From the NCBI GenBank assembly GCA_039586035.1, contig JBDHLD010000011.1:1-64000 (forward strand): 64,000 bases of DNA. Direction: 5' to 3'. Under the pieces are notes generated by a model. The model saw only the letters and a program-made list of their open reading frames with translations. It was not told the origin of the DNA and did no database searches. Position 1 is the first letter of the stretch, and each line of letters opens with the position of its first letter. Positions 1 through 8,488 of the stretch are shown here, piece after piece. Both the position numbers and the translations under genes were made by a program. Source of the DNA: JBDHHQ01 sp039586035 (lineage in GTDB: Bacteria; Gemmatimonadota; Gemmatimonadetes; Longimicrobiales; Gaopeijiaceae).

Positions 1-155
1 TCGTACTCGTCGGGAGACAGCCCGTGGTCGGCGACCAGCTCAGGGGTGATGGCGGGATCGCCGGGCCGGGGCCCGGGGGGTGCCGGCTCGACGGTCGCGG
101 CGGCTGCGCCCTCGGGCGTGTCGTGGATCGATCGCTCACCGGGGCGGTCCGTCAT
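1..155 (-). CDS. purL: Phosphoribosylformylglycinamidine synthase subunit PurL (5' part only)
   Basis: Only the first 51 codons lie in the window. The frame opens with ATG at 155 and runs off the left edge. After a Pro/Ala-rich stretch of about 35 residues comes ITPELVADHGLSPDEY, which resembles the start of the PurL core (ITxELxxxHGLxxDEY). PurL is the large synthetase subunit converting FGAR to FGAM in purine synthesis and works with PurS and PurQ. The ATG overlaps the purQ stop in an ATGA junction, so purS-purQ-purL form one translationally coupled set. The call rests on the short N-terminus plus gene order. Confidence 0.85.
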   Translation of the reverse strand, partial: MTDRPGERSIHDTPEGAAAATVEPAPPGPRPGDPAITPELVADHGLSPDEY

Positions 156-856
156 GGCTGGGAGCCCACTGGTGCGAGGGTCCGCAGCAACGAGCTCAAG
201 ATCCCCAGCCCGTCGGTGGAGCCGAGGATCGGCTCCACGGCCCGTTCGGGATGGGGCATCATGCCCAACACGTTGCCGCGCGCGTTCAGAATCCCCGCAA
301 TGTTGTTGGCAGAGCCGTTGGGGTTGGCCTCCTCCGTGATCTCGCCCTGCCGGTCGCTGTAGCGGAAGGCGACCTGGCCCTCGCCCTCCAGGGTGGTGAG
401 GGTGTCCGGATCGGCGTGGTACTGCCCGTCGGCGTGGGCGATGGGGATGCGGAGCACCTGCCCCGCGGCAAGATCGGCCGTAAACAGCGTGCCAGTGTTC
501 TCCACACGGATGTACACGTCGTGGCTATGGAACTTCACGGTGCGGTTCCGGAGCAGAGCGCCGGGCAGCAGGCCCGCTTCACAGAGGATCTGGAAGCCGT
601 TGCAGATGCCGAGGACCGGTCCGCCTCGCTCGGCGAAGGTGGTCACCGCGTCCATGATGGGGCTGAAGCGGGCGATGGCGCCGGCCCGCAGGTAGTCCCC
701 GTAGGAGAACCCCCCGGGCAGAAGCACGGCGTCCGTGTTGCCCAGGTCGGTGTCCCGGTGCCAGCGAAACTCGGCCTCGCCTCCCACGAGCTTCACGGCC
801 TTGTAGAGGTCGTAGTCACAGTTGGATCCCGGGAACGTGACGACCGCACATCTCAT
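152..856 (-). CDS. purQ: Phosphoribosylformylglycinamidine synthase, glutaminase subunit PurQ
   Basis: A protein of 234 residues, the normal size of stand-alone PurQ. It is a class I glutamine amidotransferase that releases ammonia for the PurL reaction. The nucleophile is Cys85 in GPVLGICNGFQIL, and the His202/Glu204 pair lies in MMPHPER. The N-terminus MRCAVVTFPGSNCD is the canonical PurQ start, so ATG 856 is preferred over in-frame codons further upstream, which would add 28 unrelated residues. The start lies 2 bases after the purS stop, and the stop overlaps the purL start by 4 bases. Confidence 0.97.
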   Translation of the reverse strand: MRCAVVTFPGSNCDYDLYKAVKLVGGEAEFRWHRDTDLGNTDAVLLPGGFSYGDYLRAGAIARFSPIMDAVTTFAERGGPVLGICNGFQILCEAGLLPGALLRNRTVKFHSHDVYIRVENTGTLFTADLAAGQVLRIPIAHADGQYHADPDTLTTLEGEGQVAFRYSDRQGEITEEANPNGSANNIAGILNARGNVLGMMPHPERAVEPILGSTDGLGILSSLLRTLAPVGSQP

Positions 857-858
857 GG

Positions 859-1131
859 TCACGACCCCTCTGCCGCGGCGGTCTCGTGGAGCGACACTGC
901 GAAGGTCTCCGTCACCGGGTTGGCCAGCAGCTTGCGGCACATGGCCTCACCCAGCTCCAGGGCCGCGCCCTCGGTGTCGGTGGCCACGTCCACGTAGATG
1001 GCCTTGCCCACGCGGACGTCGGTGACCGCGTGAAAACCCAGGGAGTCGAGGGCGTGCTGGATGGCGGCGCCCTCGGGATCCAGGAGCCCTGGACGGGGGG
1101 TGACGCGAATCTCGAGTCGGTAGCCGTTCAA
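859..1131 (-). CDS. purS: Phosphoribosylformylglycinamidine synthase subunit PurS
   Basis: A small protein of 90 residues matching PurS, which bridges PurQ and PurL and assists ammonia transfer. The pattern is typical: a beta strand with RLEIRVTPRPGLLDPEG, then ALDSLGF, then VRVGKAIYVDV. No ATG is available. The only sensible start is TTG at 1131, whose last bases overlap the pssA stop (TTGA). Starting there gives a protein of normal PurS length. The weak TTG start implies dependence on translational coupling to pssA. The gene is too short for many automated callers. Confidence 0.93.
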   Translation of the reverse strand: MNGYRLEIRVTPRPGLLDPEGAAIQHALDSLGFHAVTDVRVGKAIYVDVATDTEGAALELGEAMCRKLLANPVTETFAVSLHETAAAEGS

Positions 1132-2012
1132 GTGTGGTCCTCGGGGTGCTCGTCGTCGGGATGGCGAGCTTGAAACCGCTTGGGTGAGAGGTCGCCGTAG
1201 TCCATGGTCCGCACCTCGGCCCGCAGCTCGTCGGGCTCGCTGCTTTCGTCGAAGAGCGGGTCGCGATCCGGGAGCCGGTCCAGCAACCCCAGGACGAACG
1301 CCTTCAGGAGGCCCCACGCCGTATAGACCACGAGCGCAGGGAAGAACCAGTAGCGCGGCACGGTGATGGCGGCGACGCACCCGAAGGTCAGCAGGGCCGT
1401 CGAGGCCATGGCGCGGGGCGTGCGGTACCCCACCCGGGGCACGAGCGGGTAGGGCACGTGGCTCAACATGAGCACCGCCAGCAGCATCGTCAGCACGGTA
1501 ACGATCTGCGGCCAGGGCAGAGCGCTCAGATAGGCCTCGAAGAAGGGGGTCTGGCTGAACGGGTAGTAGGTCGCCAGCATCATCCCCGCGGTGGGCGACG
1601 GCAGCCCGTGGAAGAAGCGCTTGGCCTTGCCGCCCTGCTCCACGTTGAAGCGGGCCAGCCGGATCACCACCGCCGCGATGTAGCAGAAGATGACGAGCCA
1701 GCTCCAGGCGCCGTCTGCCAGATACAGGTGGTAGAGGATCGTGGCGGGAGCGACCCCGAAAGAGACCGCGTCCACGAGTGAATCCAGCTCGGCGCCGAAG
1801 GCGGACCCGGTGCGCGTGAAGCGAGCGATGCGGCCATCGAGCATGTCCAGGATGCCGGCGAACACTACGAACCACCCGGCCCAGATCAGGTCGCCGCGGG
1901 CAGCGGCCACCATGGCGTACACCCCGAAGAAGAGGTTCCCCATGGTGAAGGCCGAGGGCAGGATGATGACGCCCCGCTGGAGCCGTGGGCGCGGGCGCTC
2001 CGGGTAGATCAT
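1128..2012 (-). CDS. pssA: CDP-diacylglycerol--serine O-phosphatidyltransferase
   Basis: An integral membrane enzyme of 294 residues joining CDP-diacylglycerol and serine to form phosphatidylserine. The CDP-alcohol phosphotransferase signature DG-x2-AR-x8-G-x3-D-x3-D is complete (DGRIAR...GAELDSLVD, about residues 57-80). Several hydrophobic segments follow, and the C-terminal tail is hydrophilic. The start overlaps the psd stop in an ATGA junction, so the two enzymes of phosphatidylethanolamine synthesis are made together. The pair is inserted between purC and purS. Pgs-type relatives share the signature, but the adjacent psd supports the serine enzyme. Confidence 0.93.
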   Translation of the reverse strand: MIYPERPRPRLQRGVIILPSAFTMGNLFFGVYAMVAAARGDLIWAGWFVVFAGILDMLDGRIARFTRTGSAFGAELDSLVDAVSFGVAPATILYHLYLADGAWSWLVIFCYIAAVVIRLARFNVEQGGKAKRFFHGLPSPTAGMMLATYYPFSQTPFFEAYLSALPWPQIVTVLTMLLAVLMLSHVPYPLVPRVGYRTPRAMASTALLTFGCVAAITVPRYWFFPALVVYTAWGLLKAFVLGLLDRLPDRDPLFDESSEPDELRAEVRTMDYGDLSPKRFQARHPDDEHPEDHT

Positions 2013-2824
2013 GCGTCACCTCCCCGAGGTGTCGAGGCGTCTTCGGCCGGCTTGCGTCGCGCGTCGGAGTCCTCGTCGGGGACGGTGGCGCGGGTACTGG
2101 CCCGCGCTTCGCTCGTCGTGCCCGCACCGGCGTTGGGCGAAGGCTCTCGTGCTGCGCTTGGCGCCGCCCGGGCCGCGGCGGGGACCCGGGCCACCGACGT
2201 GGCTCCGCCGCGCACGACGTCGCCCACCGCGCAGTCGACCGGCCAGTCCAGCGGAATGAACAGGTCCACCCGTGAGCCGAAGCGGATGATCCCGATGCGC
2301 TCCCCGCGGTCGACCCGGTCCCCTTCGGTGGGATAGGTCACGATGCGGCGCGCCACCAGCCCCGCGATCTGCCGAACGAGGACGGGACCGGCCTTCGTCT
2401 CGAGGCCCAGTGAAGCCTGCTCGTTGTCCTCGCTGGCCTTGGGCTTCCAGGCCACGGCGTAGCCGCCGGGCCGGTAGCTGCGGTGGGTGACCGTCCCGCC
2501 CAACGGCGCCCGCTGCACGTGGACATTGAACACGCTGAGAAAGATCGAGATGCGGCGGCACGGACCCTGGAATACGGTTGGCTCGGTGACTTCTTCGACG
2601 GAGAGCACGCGGCCGTCCGCGGGCGCCAGCACGAGGGTTTCGTCGCCAGGAGCCTGCCGGTCCGGATCCCGGAAGAAGTAGGCCACGAAGGCCAGAGCCA
2701 GGGTCGCGACCCCGGCCAACGCCGTGAGCCAACCCGTGCCTATGGCCAGCCCGACCGCCCACAGCGTGCCGGCCAGCGCCCCGGCCGCAACGATGAATGG
2801 ACGACCCTCGGGGGCGAAGCGCAT
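2009..2824 (-). CDS. psd: Phosphatidylserine decarboxylase proenzyme
   Basis: 271 residues with one or two N-terminal membrane segments (about 10-52), then the decarboxylase core. The motif RFGSRVDLF at 181-189 holds the Gly183-Ser184 self-cleavage site whose serine becomes the pyruvoyl cofactor. The compact short-family layout fits archaeal-type Psd rather than the longer E. coli form. It decarboxylates phosphatidylserine made by the next gene, pssA. Residues 213-271 form an Ala/Ser/Arg/Glu-rich tail of low complexity that is not part of the usual domain. The ATG at 2824 overlaps the purC stop by one base. Confidence 0.95.
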   Translation of the reverse strand: MRFAPEGRPFIVAAGALAGTLWAVGLAIGTGWLTALAGVATLALAFVAYFFRDPDRQAPGDETLVLAPADGRVLSVEEVTEPTVFQGPCRRISIFLSVFNVHVQRAPLGGTVTHRSYRPGGYAVAWKPKASEDNEQASLGLETKAGPVLVRQIAGLVARRIVTYPTEGDRVDRGERIGIIRFGSRVDLFIPLDWPVDCAVGDVVRGGATSVARVPAAARAAPSAAREPSPNAGAGTTSEARASTRATVPDEDSDARRKPAEDASTPRGGDA

Positions 2825-3834
2825 CAGCCCGAGACCTCGAAGGTCGGGGGCTCGTAGTCGTCGAGGTCGCTTCCCGTGAGGCGGCGGAAGACGTCCATGT
2901 ACCGGTCGGTGGCCGCCGTCACCACGTGTTCGGGCAGGTCCGGTGGGGGCGGATTCTTGTCCCACCCCGGCAAGGCGTCCAGCCAGTCGCGAATCGGCTG
3001 CTTGTCCAACGACGGTTGACCGCGGCCCGTTTCGTACGTTTGTGCCGGCCAGTACCGGGACGAGTCGGGCGTGAGCACTTCGTCGATGAGGATGACGCGG
3101 CCGCGATCGTCCCGTCCGAACTCGAACTTGGTGTCCGCCAGGAGGATGCCCCGCTCGGCCGCGACGTCGGCGCCCGCGCCGTACAAAGCCAGGGACGTGT
3201 CCCGGAGCCGCTGCGCCAACTCCGCGCCCAGGTCCGCTTCGACCCGGGAGAAGGTGATGTTCTCGTCGTGTTGACCCTCGACGGCCTTGGTCGCTGGTGA
3301 GAAGACCGGGGGATCGAGTCGATCCGACTCCACCAGACCCGGCGGCAGCGGCTCGCCAGCCAGCGTGCCGTCGGTTCGGTACTCCCGCCACGCAGAGCCG
3401 GACAGGTAGCCCCGCACCACGCATTCGACGGGGAAGGGGCGGGTGCGTCGCACCAGCATGGACCGGCGCGCCCATTGGGAGCGGTCACAGTCGGCGAGGG
3501 CCGGCACACGCGCGGCGATTTCCTCGGGGCGAACGGCCAGGACGTGGTGTTCGGTGACGCCTGCCAGTCGGGAGACCCACCACGCCGTGATGAGCGTGAG
3601 TACCTCGCCCTTCCGGGGCACCGGCTGCCGCATGACTACGTCGAAGGCGCTGACGCGATCCGAGGCTACCATGAGCAGTGTGTCCGGACCCGCTTCGTAG
3701 ACCTCACGCACCTTGCCGCGATGGACCAGCGGGAGGGGAAGCGAGGGGCGGTACACGCCGAGCCGAGTCAAGCCGGACTCGCCGGATGGGGTGGCGCCGG
3801 TCGTCGGCTGGATGGGGCGGGCCTCCGTGCTCAT
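2824..3834 (-). CDS. purC: Phosphoribosylaminoimidazole-succinocarboxamide synthase (SAICAR synthetase)
   Basis: 336 residues, close to the longer SAICAR synthetases. It ligates aspartate to CAIR using ATP. The N-terminal HRGKVREVYE and SDRVSAFDVV are the nucleotide-binding signatures of the family, and the conserved FSPATKAVEGQHDENI region lies in the middle. ATG 3834 is chosen because it overlaps the purB stop in an ATGA junction and the 24 codons before it do not look like protein. About 24 residues precede the conserved fold, more than in short bacterial PurC. Confidence 0.96.
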   Translation of the reverse strand: MSTEARPIQPTTGATPSGESGLTRLGVYRPSLPLPLVHRGKVREVYEAGPDTLLMVASDRVSAFDVVMRQPVPRKGEVLTLITAWWVSRLAGVTEHHVLAVRPEEIAARVPALADCDRSQWARRSMLVRRTRPFPVECVVRGYLSGSAWREYRTDGTLAGEPLPPGLVESDRLDPPVFSPATKAVEGQHDENITFSRVEADLGAELAQRLRDTSLALYGAGADVAAERGILLADTKFEFGRDDRGRVILIDEVLTPDSSRYWPAQTYETGRGQPSLDKQPIRDWLDALPGWDKNPPPPDLPEHVVTAATDRYMDVFRRLTGSDLDDYEPPTFEVSG

Positions 3835-5282
3835 ACACGCACCGTGGCGGCAGCGAGCCGGGTGCGGGCGCCGGCTCCGTACCGTTCGAGAGCGGGGTCT
3901 ACCCACCGCTCGAGGAAGCGGTCCACCTGTTCGGCGGACCGCCCGGTGAACCGGGCCGGGTCCACGAGCTCGGCGAGAGCCTCCCGTGACAATCCGAAAG
4001 CGCCGTCAGCGGCGATCCGGTCGAGAAGGTCGGCGTCCAGACCTTCTTCCTTCATGCGCGCCGCCGCGGCGACGGAGTGGCGACGGATCCGCTCATGGAG
4101 CTCCTGCCGGTCGCCGCCGGCAGCGGTGGACTGCATCAGGATCGTTTCGGTGGCCATGAAGGGCAGGTGGGGCTCCAGGTTCTTTCGCACCACCTCGGGA
4201 TTGACCACCAATCCGCTCGTCACGTTCTCCACCAGGACGAGCGTCCCATCCAGGGCCAGGTAGGCGTCGGGGATCGAGACCCGTCGATTGGCCGAGTCGT
4301 CGAGCGTCCGCTCGAGCCACTGGGTGGCCGCGGTGAAGGCCGGGTCCTGGGCCAGGACGATCACGTGCCGCGCGAGCGCACAGATGCGCTCCGCCCGCAT
4401 GGGGTTACGCTTGTACGGCATGGCCGAGGAGCCGATCTGCTCGGATTCGAAGGGCTCCTCGACCTCGCGCAGGTGAGCCAGGATGCGGAGATCGTGGCCC
4501 AGCTTCGAGACCGAGGCGGCCACCCCCGCCAGCGTGGCGAGCAGTGCCGCGTCGACCTTGCGGGGCGCCGTTTGGCCCGTGACGCCATAGGCTTCGGTGA
4601 AGCCCATGCGCCGGGCGACGGCTGCATCGAGCTCGTCCACCTTCGAGGTGTCGCCCTCGAAGAGCTCGAGGAAGGACGCCTGGGTTCCGGTCGTTCCCTT
4701 GACACCCCGGAAGCGCAGGCGATCGAGCCGGAACTGGATCTCTTCCAGGTCCAGCAGCAGGTCCTGGATCCAGAGCGTCGCCCGCTTGCCCACGGTAGTG
4801 GGCTGAGCCGGCTGGAAGTGCGTATACGCCAGGGTCGGTAGCGCGCGGTGGCTTCGGGCGAACCCGGCCAGGGCATCGACGCAGCGGACGATGCGGTCCC
4901 GGATCAGCTCCAGGCCCTGGCGATGAAGCACCAGGTCGGTGTTGTCTCCGATGAAGGCACTGGTGGCGCCGAGATGGATGATGCCGCGTGCTGCCGGAGC
5001 GTCGTCCCCGAAGAGATGGACGTGGGCCATGACGTCGTGGCGGAAGCGCGCTTCGTACTCCGCAGCTCGCGCCAGGTCGATGTCGTCGAGCGCCGTACGC
5101 ATTTCCTCGAGCGCCCGGCCCTCTATCGGCAGACCGAGCTCTTGCTCCGATTCGGCCAGAGCCAACCAGAGGCGCCGCCAGGTGCCGTAGCGATTGGCGG
5201 GCGAGAAGATCCGCTGCATCTCTTCCGACGCATACCTGTCCGCCAGCGGGTGGACGTACCTCTCGGGGGTCGGTTGGTTCAC
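3831..5282 (-). CDS. purB: Adenylosuccinate lyase
   Basis: 483 residues of the fumarase/aspartase superfamily. It cleaves SAICAR to AICAR and adenylosuccinate to AMP. The superfamily signature GSSAMPYKRNPM lies at 284-295 with the catalytic loop serine, and THFQPAQPTT (155-164) carries the conserved histidine. The start is GTG 5282, giving MNQPTPERYVHPLADRYAS, a normal purB N-terminus; upstream in-frame codons lie in the antisense of htrA. It follows htrA after 49 bases and overlaps purC by 4 bases. Confidence 0.96.
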   Translation of the reverse strand: MNQPTPERYVHPLADRYASEEMQRIFSPANRYGTWRRLWLALAESEQELGLPIEGRALEEMRTALDDIDLARAAEYEARFRHDVMAHVHLFGDDAPAARGIIHLGATSAFIGDNTDLVLHRQGLELIRDRIVRCVDALAGFARSHRALPTLAYTHFQPAQPTTVGKRATLWIQDLLLDLEEIQFRLDRLRFRGVKGTTGTQASFLELFEGDTSKVDELDAAVARRMGFTEAYGVTGQTAPRKVDAALLATLAGVAASVSKLGHDLRILAHLREVEEPFESEQIGSSAMPYKRNPMRAERICALARHVIVLAQDPAFTAATQWLERTLDDSANRRVSIPDAYLALDGTLVLVENVTSGLVVNPEVVRKNLEPHLPFMATETILMQSTAAGGDRQELHERIRRHSVAAAARMKEEGLDADLLDRIAADGAFGLSREALAELVDPARFTGRSAEQVDRFLERWVDPALERYGAGARTRLAAATVRV

Positions 5283-5331
5283 CGGTCGCTCGCTCCGGAT
5301 GGTTCGGGACGCGACGGCTTCGGAAGACGGC

Positions 5332-6804
5332 TCATCGCACGACGAAGTCCCGTACGTTGAGGCCCTGGTTCCGCTCGAAGTAGATACGGACGCGGCGGCG
5401 CAGGGACCTGAGCGCTCGGGCTGCGTCTTCGGCGCTCGTGATCTGGATGTCGTTGATCCGCAGGAGCACGTCGCCCGCCCGGAGGTCCAGCTGTCGACCG
5501 AGGTCGGGGGTGATCGAGACGATGAGCGCGCCGGCTTCGCTGGCAACGCCCTGCTCCTGGCGAATGGCAGCCGTGAGCGTCACGAGCTCGAGGTCCTCGA
5601 ACACACGTACCCGCTCCGCCCGCAGTGAAGGGACCGACTCGGCCCGCATCCTGACGGGACTCTGCCCTTCAACCGCGATCTCCAGTTCGTCACCCGGCCT
5701 CAGGTCCAGCATGACGGCTTCGAAGTCCAGGGGGTTGGAGAGGCCGCGGCCGTTGGCCATGAGGAGGCGGTCTCCGGCCCGGAGACCGGCCGCGGCCGCC
5801 GGCGATTCCCCGACCACTCGGGTGACGCCGACGCCGTGCGTTCGCCCCCAGATGTCTCCCTCCACCGCCTCGACTTCGAACCCCAGCCACGCCCTGCGGA
5901 CCTCGCCGTACTCGATGAGGTCGTCGGCGACGCGGAGCGCGCGGTCGATGGGAATGGCGAACCCCAGGCCCTCGCTTCCCCCGCTTCGCGAAAAGATGGA
6001 GCTGTTGATGCCGATGACCTCGCCGAGGGCGTTCACCAAGGGCCCGCCGGAATTGCCGGGATTGATGGACGCGTCCGTCTGCACCATGCCCACGTAGAAG
6101 CCACGCTCCTCCGAGCTCTGGATGAGGTGACGCCCCAGCGCGCTGATGACGCCAGCCGTAACGGTGGGTTCGGGGTTCGAGAAGAGGTAGCCGAAGGGAT
6201 TGCCGATGGCGATGGCCCACTCGCCGATCACGAGCCCCCGGGTCGTGCCCAGGGGGGCGACCGGAAGGCCCGCGCCGTCGATCTGGAGCACCGCCACGTC
6301 GGTGGTAGCGTCGCTTCCGACGACCCGCGCCTCGAAGTCTCGGCCGTCCGGCAGGGTGACCAGGATGCGCTCCGCGCCCCTCACCACGTGGTCGTTGGTG
6401 AGGATCGTGCCCGACGGATCGATCAGGAAGCCGGAGCCGAAGCCGGTGGTGGGCCGAGGGTTGTAGAACAGCGACTCCCATGCCGAGCGAGGGCGCGGGG
6501 CGCTTCGGGCCGTGGCGACGTGGACCACGGCCGGCGCGACACGTTCGGAGGCCTGCACGATGGCCGTGCGCTTCGAGGTGTCGATCTGGGCGCCCTGCTG
6601 GGCCGTGGCGACCTGCTGGGCCGGAGGGGTGGCGGCCCTGAGGGCCGTGGCCGGTCCGGGCGTCTCGCTGACCGATGGCTGCGCATCCGCCGCGTCAGCC
6701 GTCCGGTTCCCGTCGATCTGGCCGCACGCCAAGCCGGCGGACACGGCCAACGCCGTGATCGTCCGGAGGCCGATGTGGGCCGGGCTGCAGACGCGTGCGG
6801 ACAT
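5332..6804 (-). CDS. htrA: HtrA/DegP-type trypsin-like serine protease with two PDZ domains
   Basis: 490 residues exported to the cell envelope. An N-terminal hydrophobic segment ends near Cys27 (SAGLACGQ), an imperfect lipobox, so it may be a lipoprotein or simply secreted. The trypsin-like domain spans about 85-300 with the full triad: His139 in TNDHVV, Asp169 in ATTDVAV and Ser252 in NPGNSGGPL. Two PDZ domains follow (about 305-395 and 420-485). The expected role is degradation of misfolded envelope proteins. It lies between tal and purB in the same operon. ATG 6804 gives the signal sequence; the preceding in-frame ATG overlaps tal and adds nothing useful. Confidence 0.94.
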   Translation of the reverse strand: MSARVCSPAHIGLRTITALAVSAGLACGQIDGNRTADAADAQPSVSETPGPATALRAATPPAQQVATAQQGAQIDTSKRTAIVQASERVAPAVVHVATARSAPRPRSAWESLFYNPRPTTGFGSGFLIDPSGTILTNDHVVRGAERILVTLPDGRDFEARVVGSDATTDVAVLQIDGAGLPVAPLGTTRGLVIGEWAIAIGNPFGYLFSNPEPTVTAGVISALGRHLIQSSEERGFYVGMVQTDASINPGNSGGPLVNALGEVIGINSSIFSRSGGSEGLGFAIPIDRALRVADDLIEYGEVRRAWLGFEVEAVEGDIWGRTHGVGVTRVVGESPAAAAGLRAGDRLLMANGRGLSNPLDFEAVMLDLRPGDELEIAVEGQSPVRMRAESVPSLRAERVRVFEDLELVTLTAAIRQEQGVASEAGALIVSITPDLGRQLDLRAGDVLLRINDIQITSAEDAARALRSLRRRVRIYFERNQGLNVRDFVVR

Positions 6805-6812
6805 GGGCGCCT

Positions 6813-7469
6813 CTAGAGCTCCTTTCCGAGGGCTTTCCAATCTGCCAGGAATCGCTCGAGGCCGATGTCCGTCAGCGGGTGCTTGACCAGCTGCCAGAGG
6901 ACCTTCGGGGGGATCGTCGCGCAGTGGGCGCCGATCAGCATGGACTCCACCACGTGTAGCGGATGGCGGATCGAGGCCGCGAGGATCTCCGTCTGGACGT
7001 CGTAGTTGTCGTATACCTGCTTGATCTGGGAGATCAGCTCCATTCCCTCTCCACTGATGTCATCGATCCGGCCGACGAACGGCGAGATGAAGGTGGCTCC
7101 AGCCTTGGCGGCGAGCAGCGCTTGGCTGGCCGAGAAGCAGAGCGTCACGTTGACGTGGATGCCGCCCCCGCTCAGCTCCCTGCAGGCCCGGAGGCCGTCC
7201 TCGGTGAGCGGCACTTTCACGACGATGTTGTCGTGGATGGCTGCCAGGCGCCTCCCCTCCTCGATCATCGTGAGCGCATCCAGGGCCACGACCTCGGCGC
7301 TCACGGGTCCGTCCACCGTCCGGGCGATGTCGAGGAATATCTCGTGAGGGTCCCGATCTCCGGCGGCCTTCAACAGGAGAGACGGGTTGGTGGTCACACC
7401 GTCGATGAGTCCGGCATCCGCTGCCCGGCGGATCTCGTTCACGTCGGCCGTGTCGAGAAAGATCTTCAT
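6813..7469 (-). CDS. tal: Transaldolase, small (type 3B / TalC-like) form
   Basis: 218 residues, the length of the short transaldolase/fructose-6-phosphate aldolase family. The start MKIFLDTADVNEIRRA is typical, GVTTNPSLL is conserved, and the Schiff-base lysine is Lys85 in NIVVKVPLTEDG. It transfers a dihydroxyacetone unit between sugar phosphates in the pentose phosphate pathway. Sequence alone does not separate transaldolase from FSA aldolase. It starts one base after the truA stop and ends 8 bases before htrA. Confidence 0.93.
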   Translation of the reverse strand: MKIFLDTADVNEIRRAADAGLIDGVTTNPSLLLKAAGDRDPHEIFLDIARTVDGPVSAEVVALDALTMIEEGRRLAAIHDNIVVKVPLTEDGLRACRELSGGGIHVNVTLCFSASQALLAAKAGATFISPFVGRIDDISGEGMELISQIKQVYDNYDVQTEILAASIRHPLHVVESMLIGAHCATIPPKVLWQLVKHPLTDIGLERFLADWKALGKEL

Positions 7470-7470
7470 G

Positions 7471-8346
7471 TCAGATGGGTTCTCCCTGACGCGTTCCGGC
7501 GGCACGCGTCGGTTGTTGGTCTGGTCCTGACTGCGACGGTCGAGGTCGGTCCTCTTCCACGTGGTCGGAAGACGTGCCGTCCGCCGCCTCGGCGTACTCC
7601 ACGCGCTGGAGGAACAGACCCTCGGGCGGTGCAGGGGGCGACGTCTCCAGGCTGGCCTCTCCTTCCAATAGTGCGCTCATGTCGGCAACCGGCCGACGGC
7701 CCCGCGCGATGTCCACCATGGTCCCGACGAGGTACCGCACCATGTGGTGCAGGTAGCGATCGGCGGTGATCGTGAACACGTGTCCCAGCGGAGCCCACGG
7801 AGCCCACGAGGCCGCCTGCACGCTGCAACGCTCCCCACGCTCGGGCTGACCGGACTTGGCGAAGGCACGGAAAGAACGCGTGCCGACCAGTGGCCGAGCG
7901 GCAGCTTCCAGCAGCGCCGGCTCCACCGGCTTGCAGAGCGCCCAACACCAGCCCCGGTGGAACGGGGACCGACTCTCGGGCTCCGTGCCCAGCCGGTACG
8001 CGTAGGTCCGCGCCACGGCATCGTACCTGGGGTGGAAGCCACCGGACACGCGCCGCACGTCCGCGACCCAGATGTCCTCGGGAAGGACGGCGTTCAGGGC
8101 CCGGTGGAGCTCCTGCGCCGACCAGCGAGCTGGCAGGTCCACGGAGGCCACCTGACCCGCGGCGTGGACACCCGTGTCGGTGCGCCCGGACCCGATCACG
8201 GGACGGCGAGCCCCGGTGAGTCGCTCGAGGGCGGATTCGAGTGCGCCCTGGACCGTTCGTTCCTCTCTCTGGACTTGCCAACCGTGGAAGCCGGACCCGT
8301 CGTACTGAAGCGTGAGTCGAAGGCGGATTCGATCCCCGGAATTCAC
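7471..8346 (-). CDS. truA: tRNA pseudouridine(38-40) synthase TruA
   Basis: 291 residues. The catalytic aspartate is Asp57 in GSGRTDTGVHA, and the N-terminal LQYDGSGFHGWQ is the TruA signature. It isomerises uridines 38-40 in the tRNA anticodon arm. The start is GTG 8346; there is no earlier useful ATG and the next methionines fall inside the fold. The C-terminal 35 residues are hydrophilic and poorly conserved. This is the first gene of the long minus-strand operon that runs to purL, and it diverges from trpD across a 142-base gap. Confidence 0.95.
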   Translation of the reverse strand: MNSGDRIRLRLTLQYDGSGFHGWQVQREERTVQGALESALERLTGARRPVIGSGRTDTGVHAAGQVASVDLPARWSAQELHRALNAVLPEDIWVADVRRVSGGFHPRYDAVARTYAYRLGTEPESRSPFHRGWCWALCKPVEPALLEAAARPLVGTRSFRAFAKSGQPERGERCSVQAASWAPWAPLGHVFTITADRYLHHMVRYLVGTMVDIARGRRPVADMSALLEGEASLETSPPAPPEGLFLQRVEYAEAADGTSSDHVEEDRPRPSQSGPDQQPTRAAGTRQGEPI

Positions 8347-8395
8347 GCGGCAAACCTATCGAAGCGCCAGAGAGAAGTACAGTGGCCCCCAACCC

Positions 8396-8425
8396 TTGGC
8401 GGGGCTGGCTCGGGGCCGGTAGGAT
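8396..8425 (+). promoter_or_regulatory. Candidate sigma-70 promoter for trpD
   Basis: TTGGCG (8396-8401) and TAGGAT (8420-8425) are separated by 18 bases in the truA-trpD divergent gap, 63 bases before the trpD start. Each box matches the consensus at four of six positions. There is no transcription data, so this is only a candidate. Confidence 0.35.
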
Positions 8426-8488
8426 GGAGGCGTCTCGCCGCGCGCCGTGCCTCGCAGGAAGGACCCGCTCCGTTCCCTCGGCCGACCC

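Noticed and set aside
2016..2762. Long arginine/glycine-rich open frames antisense or out of frame to real genes across the window
   Set aside because: They are by-products of high GC content; each lies over a gene with clear family motifs in another frame.
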